A stretch of DNA of 64,000 bases from the NCBI RefSeq assembly GCF_026342355.1, contig NZ_JAPEMV010000009.1, positions 248,001-312,000 on the forward strand, read 5' to 3'. This document shows positions 42,793 through 50,301 of this stretch, piece after piece. How positions within the stretch are numbered: the first letter of the stretch is position 1; every line of letters begins with the position of its first letter. A program made the translations under genes and the position numbers. The notes beneath the pieces were generated by a model that saw only the letters and a program-made list of their open reading frames with translations, was not told the origin of the DNA and did no database searches. This DNA comes from Streptomyces sp. NBC_00249 (GTDB lineage Bacteria > Actinomycetota > Actinomycetes > Streptomycetales > Streptomycetaceae).

Positions 42793-44262
42793 ATGTCCAC
42801 TGACAAGAACCGCGCCACAGCCGCCGCGATCCTTCCTCTGGTCGGCGGCCCGGACAACATCACCTCCGTCGCCCACTGCATGACCCGCCTGCGCATCGGT
42901 CTGCGCGACCGCTCGCTCGTCCAGGACGAGGCCCTCAAGGCCCTCCCGGCGGTCCTGGGCGTGGTGGACGACGAGACGTATCAGATCGTGCTGGGTCCGG
43001 GCGCCGTCGCCCGCGTCACCCCCGAGTTCGAGGCGCTGGTGGCCAAGGCCCGCACCGCCGCCCCCAAGCCCGTCACGGCCGCTGAACTGGCCGCGCAGGG
43101 CGCCGCGCTGAAGGAGGCCCAGAAGCAGCGCAACGCCACCCCGGTGAAGCTGTTCCTGCGCCGCGTCGCGAACATCTTCGTCCCGCTGATCCCCGCCCTC
43201 ATCGGCTGCGGCATCATCGCGGGCCTGAACGGCCTGCTCACCAACCTGGGCTGGGCCCCGGGCATCGTCCCCGCCCTCGCCGCCATCGCCTCCGGCTTCA
43301 TGTCGCTGATCGCGGTCTTCGTCGGCTACAACACCGCGAAGGAGTTCGGCGGGACCCCGGTCCTCGGCGGCGCGGTCGCCGCGATCATCGTCTTCCCGGG
43401 CGTCGCCAAGATCGACGCCTTCGGTGAGCACCTCTCCCCCGGCCAGGGCGGCGTCCTCGGCGCGCTCGCGGCGGCGCTGCTCGCCGTGCAGGTGGAGAAG
43501 GGGTGCCGGCGCTGGGTCCCCGAGGCCCTGGACGTCCTGGTCACGCCCACCCTCACCGTGCTCGTCTCCGGCCTGGTCACCCTCTTCGGCCTGATGTTCC
43601 TCGCCGGTGAGGTCTCCACCGCCATCGGCACCTTCGCGAACTGGCTCCTCGCCACCGGCGGCGCCTTCGCGGGCCTGGTCCTCGGCGGGCTCTTCCTCCC
43701 CCTGGTGATGCTGGGCCTGCACCAGGCCCTGATCCCCCTCCACACCACCCTCATCGAGCAGTCCGGCTACACGGTCCTGCTGCCGATCCTCGCCATGGCG
43801 GGCGCGGGCCAGGTCGGCGCGGCCATCGCCGTCTACTGCCGCCTCCCGCGCAACGGCTCGCTCCGCACCACCATCAAGTCCGCGCTCCCGGCCGGCTTCC
43901 TGGGCGTGGGCGAGCCCCTGATCTACGGAGTGTCCCTGCCGCTGGGGCGTCCGTTCGTCACCGCCTGCGTGGGCGGGGCGGCGGGCGGGGCCTTCGTGGG
44001 CCTCTTCAACCAGCTGGGCGTGGGCTTCGGCTCCACCGCCATCGGCCCCTCGGGCTGGGCCCTGTTCCCGCTGCTGGACGGCAAGGCGGGCATGGGCGCG
44101 ACCGTCGCCGTGTACGCGGGCGGCCTCGCCGTCGGCTACCTGGCGGGCTTCACCGCGACCTGGTTCTTCGGCTTCACCCGGCAGATGCTCACCGACCTGA
44201 ACACCGACCCCGAACCGGCGCCCCCGACCCCCGAAGCGTCGAAGGAACCGGCCCTGACCTGA
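42793..44262 (+). CDS. murP: PTS EIIBC permease, probably for MurNAc
   Basis: 489 residues. The EIIB domain (1-80) carries the phosphorylated Cys in ITSVAHCMTRLRIGL. A linker (to ~115) leads to an EIIC domain with about ten membrane helices, and GVGEPLIYGVSLPLGRPF is the sugar-binding signature. No EIIA is fused, so phosphate must come from another EIIA. With murQ beside it the likely job is uptake of N-acetylmuramic acid as its 6-phosphate, though a glucosamine-type sugar is possible. Confidence 0.85.
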   Translation: MSTDKNRATAAAILPLVGGPDNITSVAHCMTRLRIGLRDRSLVQDEALKALPAVLGVVDDETYQIVLGPGAVARVTPEFEALVAKARTAAPKPVTAAELAAQGAALKEAQKQRNATPVKLFLRRVANIFVPLIPALIGCGIIAGLNGLLTNLGWAPGIVPALAAIASGFMSLIAVFVGYNTAKEFGGTPVLGGAVAAIIVFPGVAKIDAFGEHLSPGQGGVLGALAAALLAVQVEKGCRRWVPEALDVLVTPTLTVLVSGLVTLFGLMFLAGEVSTAIGTFANWLLATGGAFAGLVLGGLFLPLVMLGLHQALIPLHTTLIEQSGYTVLLPILAMAGAGQVGAAIAVYCRLPRNGSLRTTIKSALPAGFLGVGEPLIYGVSLPLGRPFVTACVGGAAGGAFVGLFNQLGVGFGSTAIGPSGWALFPLLDGKAGMGATVAVYAGGLAVGYLAGFTATWFFGFTRQMLTDLNTDPEPAPPTPEASKEPALT

Positions 44263-44274
44263 CGCACGGGGCGA

Positions 44275-44297
44275 GCGGGGAGCACCCGGCTCCCCGC
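44275..44297 (+). terminator. murP terminator
   Basis: GCGGGGAGC-ACCCG-GCTCCCCGC, a perfect 9-bp stem 12 bases after the murP stop. Confidence 0.65.
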
Positions 44298-44357
44298 CTC
44301 CCGTCCCGGGCCGTCACACCATCGAGCTAACGCGCCACGAATCCGCCGCGCGCTGGC

Positions 44358-44378
44358 GCATATGCCAGGAGCGTATGC
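44358..44378. promoter_or_regulatory. Candidate VapB operator
   Basis: GCATATGC-CAGGA-GCGTATGC is an inverted repeat with one mismatch, 55 bases before the antitoxin gene. Autoregulated type II modules usually have such a dyad in the promoter. Confidence 0.4.
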
Positions 44379-44432
44379 ATCACGTACTCTTTCGCCCCTT
44401 TCTCCGCGTACGCCGGTGGCATCGGAAGTAGC

Positions 44433-44714
44433 ATGAGTGGCATGAGCGAGCCCACCCAGAAGTACTCCATCTCGATGCCCCGTGACGTCGCAGAGGCCGC
44501 TCGCGCCCGCAGCGGCCCCTCGGGCCTGTCCGCCTACGTCACCGCCGCCGTGGCCCGCCAGATCGAGCGGGACAACCTGAACGAGCTCATCGCCGTGGCC
44601 GAGGCGGAGCACGGCCCCATCACCGAGGAGGAGATCCAGGCCACCCGGGAGATCCTCCAGCGCGCCCGCGAGGACCAGACGGGCGAGCCCAAAGAGCACA
44701 GGAGCGCCGCATGA
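44433..44714 (+). CDS. VapB-type antitoxin
   Basis: 93 residues. The start KYSISMPRDVAEAARARSGPSGLSAYVTAAVARQIERDNL has the strand-helix-helix plan of an RHH DNA-binding antitoxin. The acidic C-terminal half (AEAEHGPITEEEIQATREILQRAREDQ) would cover the toxin. ATG 44433 has GGAAG four bases before; ATG 44442 is also possible. Its stop overlaps the toxin start (ATGA, 44711-44714). Confidence 0.75.
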   Translation: MSGMSEPTQKYSISMPRDVAEAARARSGPSGLSAYVTAAVARQIERDNLNELIAVAEAEHGPITEEEIQATREILQRAREDQTGEPKEHRSAA

Positions 44715-45124
44715 CCCCACAGCCGGCAACGCCCGGCGGCACCCTCGTGCTCGACTGCGAGGGGCTTGCCAAGGCCGTCCAGCGAGACCGCACGGTCACG
44801 CGGTGGCTCACCCTCGCCCGCGCCGACGACATGCGCGTGATCACCAGCTCAGCCACACTCGTCGAGGTCGTGCATCCCGAGATCAACATGCCGGCCCTCA
44901 AGTGGGCACTCTCCCGCGTCGTGGTCCAGCCGGTCACCGAGGAGATCGCACACCAGGCCACCGGCCTGCTCCGTGACGCCGGTCTGCACGGACACAAGTA
45001 CGCCATCGACGCCATGCTCGCCGCCACCGCGCTCGCGGCGCCGGGCCCCGTCACCGTCCTCACGTCCGACCCCTCCGACGTGATCGCGCTCTGCGGCAAG
45101 CGCCTCACCGCCGTGAAGGTCTGA
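44711..45124 (+). CDS. VapC-type PIN-domain toxin
   Basis: 137 residues. The acidic set of a PIN ribonuclease is seen: Asp in TLVLDCEGLAKAV, Glu in ATLVEVVHPE, Asp in KYAIDAMLAATAL and Asp in TVLTSDPSDV. Such toxins cut tRNA or rRNA when the antitoxin is lost. It is coupled to the antitoxin by the four-base overlap. The pair looks complete and functional. Confidence 0.8.
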   Translation: MTPQPATPGGTLVLDCEGLAKAVQRDRTVTRWLTLARADDMRVITSSATLVEVVHPEINMPALKWALSRVVVQPVTEEIAHQATGLLRDAGLHGHKYAIDAMLAATALAAPGPVTVLTSDPSDVIALCGKRLTAVKV

Positions 45125-45133
45125 CAACCGGAC

Positions 45134-45167
45134 GCCGCCGGGGCCCGACGCATCACACCCCGGCGGC
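45134..45167. terminator. Bidirectional terminator, vapC / 170-aa gene
   Basis: GCCGCCGGGG (45134-45143) pairs with CCCCGGCGGC (45158-45167). The right arm covers the last codons of the minus-strand gene. Confidence 0.55.
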
Positions 45168-45665
45168 GGTCCGCAAGAACCGGGCCAGATCGGCCGCCCC
45201 GTAGCCCAGCTTCGGCCCCCGCTCGGCCGCCATCAGCAGCAGCTGCCCCACGATCTCCGCGCCCCACCCGTCGCTGCCGTCCTCGGCCCACTCCCACAGC
45301 CGGTCGACCCCGAGCCCGGTCATCAGCAGCCCGTGCGCGCCGCGGATCTCCGCGCACAGCTCCGCGACCGCGTCCAGCAGCCGCCCGCCCGGCCGCTCGC
45401 ACCGCAGCCCGAGACAACCCCCGAGATCCTCCACCGCGCACCCGCGCGGCGGGCTCGCCCGGAGCCCCGCGTAACGCGGGTCGTCGAACCCCGGATACCC
45501 CTCCACCGGACAGTGCACGAGCGTGAACCGCTGCCACCCGGCCGGCGGGGGCTCCTTCGGACCCTCGGGCCCCCACACCCCGCGCGGCGCCAGGGCCGTC
45601 TCCAGCCCGCGCAGCTTCCACCCCAGCTCGAAGGCGAACCCCGCCGCGTCGACCCCCTCGTTCAC
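45153..45665 (-). CDS. Hypothetical protein (170 aa) of an XRE/DUF397 cluster
   Basis: Not recognised. GTG start reads NEGVDAAGFAFELGWKLRGLE, with WQRFTLVHCPVEGYPGFDDPRYAGL and four further Cys, ending GYGAADLARFLRTAAGV. It is soluble and acidic. Its start overlaps the stop of the 74-aa gene by four bases (GTGA), so the two are co-translated. The divergent XRE gene suggests the pair belongs to that regulatory group. Confidence 0.6.
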   Translation of the reverse strand: MNEGVDAAGFAFELGWKLRGLETALAPRGVWGPEGPKEPPPAGWQRFTLVHCPVEGYPGFDDPRYAGLRASPPRGCAVEDLGGCLGLRCERPGGRLLDAVAELCAEIRGAHGLLMTGLGVDRLWEWAEDGSDGWGAEIVGQLLLMAAERGPKLGYGAADLARFLRTAAGV

Positions 45666-45886
45666 GCGCCCGACCCCGCCCGCTCGTGCAGTACGGCGGC
45701 CAGCCGCAGGGCGGTGTCCAGGTTGCAGCGGCCCAGATCGACGAGGGGCAGCCCGTACGACCCGGCGGCCGACACCACGTCCACGCCGAGCGAGGGGAAC
45801 ACCACCCCCACCCCCGCCAGGCACTCCTTCAACTCCCGCACGGCTTCTTCGGCCGCCTGCACCCGCTCCTTCGGGGAGAGCACCAT
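45662..45886 (-). CDS. Small hypothetical protein (74 aa) of an XRE/DUF397 cluster
   Basis: MVLSPKERVQAAEEAVRELKECLAGVGVVFPSLGVDV, then VDLGRCNLDTALRLAAVLHERAG. Helix-strand-helix composition, no membrane segment. Its TGA overlaps the start of the 170-aa gene. It reads away from the XRE gene across a 115-bp control region. Function unknown. Confidence 0.6.
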   Translation of the reverse strand: MVLSPKERVQAAEEAVRELKECLAGVGVVFPSLGVDVVSAAGSYGLPLVDLGRCNLDTALRLAAVLHERAGSGA

Positions 45887-45900
45887 GCCATGTCACCTTT

Positions 45901-45991
45901 CCACTCTGAGTATTCAGCTTCTCCACACAGAGTGGCGGCGACCTGGCTAGCCTTTCAAGCAGGCAGATACAGCAACACGTGCCGTTGCAAC
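45901..45991. promoter_or_regulatory. Divergent control region of the XRE cluster
   Basis: CCACTCTG (45901-45908) is repeated inverted as CAGAGTGG (45928-45935). GCAAC...GTTGC lies at 45972-45988, and GTTGCAAC is a palindrome at 45984-45991 next to the AGGAG site of the XRE gene. Either dyad could bind the XRE protein. Confidence 0.4.
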
Positions 45992-46001
45992 AGGAGTTGC
46001 C

Positions 46002-46841
46002 ATGCCCGCACCCAAGGACCTCGATCCCTCCTCCTCCCCCCGCGCCCTCCTCGGCGCGGAACTCCGCGTAGCCCGCGAACGCGCGGGCCTCAGCCAGGCC
46101 GAGCTCGGCGAACCGCTGTTCGTGAGCGGCTCGTACATCGGCCAGATGGAAGCCGGAACCCGCCGCATCACCCTCGAACTCGCCCAGCCGATAGACGAAC
46201 TGCTGGGCACCAACGGCTTCTTCGTCCGCAACTGCGCGGCCGCCGCCAAGTCCAAGTACCCCGACCACTTCGCGGAGGCCGCCGAGGCCGAGGCCGAAGC
46301 CACGGCCATCCGCGAGTACGCACCCCTGCTCATCCCGGGACTGCTCCAGACGGAGGCGTATGCCCGCGAGGTGTTCCACGCCTATCAACCGACCGCACCG
46401 CAGCAGGTCATCGACGAGCTCACCGAAGCCCGTCTGGCCCGCGCCTCGCTCCTCTCCGATCCCACAACACCGCTGTTGTGGTGCGTACTGGACGAGGCCG
46501 TGCTCCGGCGGGAGGTCGGCAGCAAGGCGGTGATGGCGGAGTCCCTGCGCCACATCGCGGCCCTGATCCGGGCGCGGCGGATCATCGTCCAGGTGGTCCC
46601 GTTCAGCGCGGGAGCCCATGCCGCCCTGGCGGGCACCCTCAAACTGATGGCCTTCGAGGACGCTCCGCCGCTCGCCTACGTCACCGGCCTCGGAACAGGA
46701 CGGCTGTTGGACGATCCGGCCGAGGTCGCCCACCACACCCTGACCTACGATCTCCTCACGGCCAGCGCGCTGTCACCCACCAACTCCCTGGCCCTGATTG
46801 AGTCCGTGGCGGAGGATTACGAACATGATCAGCACAACTGA
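46002..46841 (+). CDS. XRE regulator with DUF5753 (Scr1/WhiJ-like)
   Basis: 279 residues. An HTH_31-type domain lies at ~12-70 (LGAELRVARERAGLSQAELGEPLFVSGSYIGQMEAGTRRI). DUF5753 follows from about 100 (AIREYAPLLIPGLLQTEAYAREVF ... LRHIAALIRARRIIVQVVPF). In Streptomyces these pair with DUF397 proteins in antitoxin-like switches influencing development (WhiJ group). The DUF397 gene overlaps its end by 17 bp. ATG 46002 with AGGAG six bases upstream. Confidence 0.88.
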   Translation: MPAPKDLDPSSSPRALLGAELRVARERAGLSQAELGEPLFVSGSYIGQMEAGTRRITLELAQPIDELLGTNGFFVRNCAAAAKSKYPDHFAEAAEAEAEATAIREYAPLLIPGLLQTEAYAREVFHAYQPTAPQQVIDELTEARLARASLLSDPTTPLLWCVLDEAVLRREVGSKAVMAESLRHIAALIRARRIIVQVVPFSAGAHAALAGTLKLMAFEDAPPLAYVTGLGTGRLLDDPAEVAHHTLTYDLLTASALSPTNSLALIESVAEDYEHDQHN

Positions 46842-47079
46842 GTACGACCTGTCTGCGGTGATCTGGCACAAGTCCAGCTACAGCGGTGGCGACGGCGGCG
46901 ACTGCCTGGAGGCGGCCACCTGGCGCAAGTCCACCTACAGCGCAGGCGACGGCGGCGACTGCCTCGAAGTCGCCGACGGCCACCCGGGGATCGTCCCCGT
47001 CCGGGACTCCAAGGTCCCCGACGGCCCGCACGTGGTGTTCCACGCACACGCCTGGGCCACCTTCGTCGCAGCGCTCTGA
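46825..47079 (+). CDS. DUF397 protein with duplicated N-terminal motif
   Basis: 84 residues. The family motif W-x-K-S-S/T-Y-S-x-G-D-G-G-D-C-L-E occurs twice in tandem: VIWHKSSYSGGDGGDCLEAA and TWRKSTYSAGDGGDCLEVAD. The usual end GIVPVRDSKVPDGPHVVFHAHAWATFVAAL follows. Most DUF397 proteins have one motif. It is the partner of the upstream XRE protein and translationally coupled to it. Confidence 0.85.
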   Translation: MISTTEYDLSAVIWHKSSYSGGDGGDCLEAATWRKSTYSAGDGGDCLEVADGHPGIVPVRDSKVPDGPHVVFHAHAWATFVAAL

Positions 47080-47118
47080 GGGGTGAGGGGCCGCCCACCG
47101 GTCCGATGATCGGAAAGA

Positions 47119-47147
47119 AATGACCCAGGGCCTCGCCCTGGGTCATT
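47119..47147 (+). terminator. Terminator of the XRE-DUF397 operon
   Basis: A perfect 13-bp stem AATGACCCAGGGC / GCCCTGGGTCATT with a CTC loop. Confidence 0.75.
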
Positions 47148-47291
47148 GGGGCGAACTCGCGCCCTCATCCCGAGCCGTGCTCCCCGACCCGGCATCCCTT
47201 GTGCTCCTCTGTGTGAGTCACATCCGGCACACACTGAGGGCTCCCACATCATGGGGCCCTGTCCGCCATGAGCTGTGGAAGGTGCATGTTC

Positions 47292-48548
47292 GTGATTCGA
47301 GGAACACACGGGTCGAACCATGGGAAGCGGCGTCAGCGCGCGCTGTCCGCGCTGGGCGCGGTCGGTATCGTCGCAGGGCTCGCCGCCGGCCTGCCGGCGG
47401 CGCCGGCCGGGGCCGTCCCGGTCCGCGCCGCGGCCGTCACCCAGCCGCACCCCGACGGGAATCCCGTCGCGTGCGACGGGAAGGTCTACGTCTCGTTCGG
47501 TGACCCGGACCAGCTGTACACGGCCGACAGAGGCCCCGGGACGGTCCAGTTCTCGGCGCTGGGCAACCCCACGTCGTTCCTCTACAACGCCATCGGCGTG
47601 AACCCGCACGACCGGTTCCTCTACGGGACCACGTTCGGCGACATCGGCAACCACCTGGTGCGCTTCGACGGCGACGGGGAGTCCACCGACCTCGGTCCCA
47701 TCGACGGTCTGCCGCCCGCCCTCTACATCTCGGGGACGTTCGACGACAAGGGCAACTACTACGTCCTCGCCGACAACACGGGGGAGATCTACCAGATCGA
47801 CGTCGCGTCCCGCTCGGTCACCAACGTCGTCAACGTCCCCGCGCTCGCCGACCCCGAACTCGACGTCTTCGACATCGCGTTCCGCGACGGGTTCCTGTGG
47901 GGCTCGACCGACGACGGCGCCGTCACCCGGATCGACATCGCCAACGAGATCGTGGCCTTCTTCCCCGGCGTCCTCCCCGGCGGCGAGGACTTCGGCGGCG
48001 TCTTCACGTACGGCAACGGCGACCTCGGGTTCTTCCGCAACTCCGGGCAGCTGATCCGCGTCCACGTGAAGAACGCGGCCGGCTCCAACCCCGTGTTCAC
48101 CGTGCTGTCGACGCAGACCACGACCCCGGCGACGAACCTCGACGCCACCTCCTGCTTCCTCGACTCGTCCGCCGACCTCGCGGTGCGCAAGGACGGCCCC
48201 AAGAAGGTCGAGGCGGGCAGTGAGATCACCTACCGCATCACCGTGAAGAACGTGGGCAAGCACGACTCCTCCGGCTGGTCACTGATCGACGACCTCCCGG
48301 CGAGGCTCCTGTCGCCCACCACCCCCACCGACGGGTGCGAGATCACCGACGGCCTCCTCTCCTGCACCGGCGGCCCGCTGGCGAAGGGCGAGAGCGAGGA
48401 GATCGAGGTGACCGGCACTGCGGGCAACGTCACGAGCCCCACCACCGTGAAGAACACGGCCACGGTGTTCGGCGACGACGCCGACCCGCACAAGGACAAC
48501 AACACGGACACCGCCTCCACCCACGTCAAGCCCGGGGACGACGACTAG
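47292..48548 (+). CDS. Secreted propeller + DUF11 repeat protein
   Basis: About 418 residues. A twin-Arg-free signal peptide (RRQRALSALGAVGIVAGLAAGLPAAPAGA) leads to a six-blade-like region (ACDGKVYVSFGDPDQLYTADR to SGQLIRVHV, the DUF6923 type). One C-terminal DUF11/CARDB-like module follows (SSADLAVRKDGPKKVEAGSEITYRITVKNVGKHDSSGWSLIDDLP). It ends in acidic GDDD with no LPxTG or anchor, so it is probably released or held in the wall by other means. GTG 47292 is chosen since GGAAGG lies nine bases upstream; ATG 47268/47286 compete. Confidence 0.75.
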   Translation: MIRGTHGSNHGKRRQRALSALGAVGIVAGLAAGLPAAPAGAVPVRAAAVTQPHPDGNPVACDGKVYVSFGDPDQLYTADRGPGTVQFSALGNPTSFLYNAIGVNPHDRFLYGTTFGDIGNHLVRFDGDGESTDLGPIDGLPPALYISGTFDDKGNYYVLADNTGEIYQIDVASRSVTNVVNVPALADPELDVFDIAFRDGFLWGSTDDGAVTRIDIANEIVAFFPGVLPGGEDFGGVFTYGNGDLGFFRNSGQLIRVHVKNAAGSNPVFTVLSTQTTTPATNLDATSCFLDSSADLAVRKDGPKKVEAGSEITYRITVKNVGKHDSSGWSLIDDLPARLLSPTTPTDGCEITDGLLSCTGGPLAKGESEEIEVTGTAGNVTSPTTVKNTATVFGDDADPHKDNNTDTASTHVKPGDDD

Positions 48549-48577
48549 GCCGTGGCCTAGCCCGTCGCGGCGCTCGG

Positions 48578-48604
48578 GGCCCGGACCGTCGTACGGTCCG
48601 GGCC
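48578..48604 (+). terminator. Terminator after the DUF11 gene
   Basis: GGCCCGGACCGT-CGT-ACGGTCCGGGCC, a perfect 12-bp stem. A smaller palindrome CTAGGCC-GT-GGCCTAG covers the stop codon at 48545-48560. Confidence 0.7.
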
Positions 48605-48696
48605 TACGTCGTTGGACGGCCGGTTCCCCGCCGCCGAACCCCGCTTAGGGTGAAGTGGATCAGCCCACCGGCTGGTCGGGGGATCGGGGGAGACCG

Positions 48697-50292
48697 ATGA
48701 GCAGCACGACCGAGGTGTACCAGCCCCTGCGGGCGGACGATCCGCAGACCGTGGCCGGCTACCGCCTCGTGGCCCGACTCGGCGCGGGCGGCATGGGCCG
48801 GGTGTACCTGTCCCACACCCAGGGCGGCCGCCCCGTCGCCATCAAGGTGGTGCGGCCGGAGCTGGCCGAAGACCCGGCGTTCCGGCGGCGGTTCCGCCGG
48901 GAGGTGGAGGCGGCCCGCCGGGTCCGGGGTGCCTGGACCGCCGAGCTGATCGACGCCGAGGCCGACGGAATGCCGCCCTGGCTGGCCACCCTCTACGTAC
49001 CGGGGCCCTCCCTGTCCGAGGCCGTGGCCCGGCGCGGCCCCCTGCCGGTACCCGCGGTGCTGTGGCTGATGGCCGGGGTCGCCGAAGCCCTCCAGGCCAT
49101 CCACGGCGCGGGCATCGTGCACCGGGACCTGAAGCCGTCCAACGTCCTGCTGGCCTCCGACGGGCCCCGCGTCATCGACTTCGGCATCTCCCTGGCTTCC
49201 GACACCAGCATCGGCACCGCCACCGGCGGCGCCATGGGCACCCCGCAGTACATGTCCCCCGAGCAGGCCTCGGCCGGTGAGGTCACGGCGGCCAGCGACG
49301 TGTTCGCGCTGGGCCAGACGGCCGCGTTCGCCGCGCTGGGCGAGCCGCTGTACGGAACCGGGCCGTCCATGAGCGTGCTGTTCCGGATCGTGCACTCCGC
49401 ACCCGACCTGTCCCGGCTGCCCGAGCCGCTGCGCCCGCTGCTCGCCCGGTGCCTGGCCGCCGACCCGGAGGAACGGGCCACCCCGGCGGAGATCGTCGCG
49501 GCGTGCAGGCGGCTGCTGGGCAAGGACGCCGACGCGGGTGGCGGCCCGGCCGTCTGGCGGGAGGTGACGGGCCCGGAGCTGACGGTCCCGGCCCCGGCCC
49601 CGCAGCCCACCTCGGTCCACACCCGGCCGATGGGCTGGCAGGCTCCGCCGCCCGCTCCGGAGGAACCGCCCGCGCGGAAGCGGCGCACCGCGCTGGTCGC
49701 GGGGGTGACGGCGGGCGCGCTCCTGGTGTCCGGCGTGACCTGGGCGGTGGTGGAGACGACGGACTGGATCAACTCCCAGGAGCTGTCCACGCCCAAGGCC
49801 TCCGCCTCCGCGCCCGCGAGCTCCGGCAAGAAACCGGGCCCCTCCGCATCCGCGCCGGGCACCCCCAAGACATCGCCCAAGACATCGCCCAAGCCGTCCG
49901 CACCCCCCACCGCCGTCCCCTACCCCTTGGTGCGCCTGGACGAGAAGACCTCGATCGGCCTCAGGGATCCCGTCAACCGCGACGACCGCACCGGGGACAT
50001 CCGCCTGGACTGCGACAAGCGCAGCTGCGAACTGGCCAGCGACGCGAGCACGTTCGGCCTCCTGTTCCCAGAACTCGGCAACGGCGGCCTCGACATGTGC
50101 CGCATCCGCACGGACTCCGACACGGCGCAGCACACGCTCCCGCTCGCCGCGACGGCCGCCGGCAGCCGGATCTGCGTCAAACACCCGTCGGGGGACATCG
50201 CGCTGCTCGTCATCCAGGTCAAGTCGGTCGTCCGGCTACAGGGCCTGCCGGACTGGATCACCGCGGAGATGACGGTCTGGCGCGCGTCCTGA
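48697..50292 (+). CDS. Ser/Thr protein kinase, membrane-anchored
   Basis: 531 residues. Kinase domain 20-275: Gly loop LGAGGMGRVY, Lys in PVAIKVVRPE, catalytic HRDLKPSNV, DFG in VIDFGISLAS, and SPEQ in place of APE. A Pro-rich juxtamembrane part, one membrane helix (ALVAGVTAGALLVSGVTWAVV), a Ser/Pro/Lys-rich linker with a tandem KTSP repeat, and an extracellular domain with paired cysteines (CDKRSCEL, DMCRIRT, RICVKH) follow. A Hanks-type sensor kinase; the ligand is unknown. ATG 48697 follows GGGGGA. Confidence 0.88.
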   Translation: MSSTTEVYQPLRADDPQTVAGYRLVARLGAGGMGRVYLSHTQGGRPVAIKVVRPELAEDPAFRRRFRREVEAARRVRGAWTAELIDAEADGMPPWLATLYVPGPSLSEAVARRGPLPVPAVLWLMAGVAEALQAIHGAGIVHRDLKPSNVLLASDGPRVIDFGISLASDTSIGTATGGAMGTPQYMSPEQASAGEVTAASDVFALGQTAAFAALGEPLYGTGPSMSVLFRIVHSAPDLSRLPEPLRPLLARCLAADPEERATPAEIVAACRRLLGKDADAGGGPAVWREVTGPELTVPAPAPQPTSVHTRPMGWQAPPPAPEEPPARKRRTALVAGVTAGALLVSGVTWAVVETTDWINSQELSTPKASASAPASSGKKPGPSASAPGTPKTSPKTSPKPSAPPTAVPYPLVRLDEKTSIGLRDPVNRDDRTGDIRLDCDKRSCELASDASTFGLLFPELGNGGLDMCRIRTDSDTAQHTLPLAATAAGSRICVKHPSGDIALLVIQVKSVVRLQGLPDWITAEMTVWRAS

Positions 50293-50301
50293 CGTACCGG
50301 C

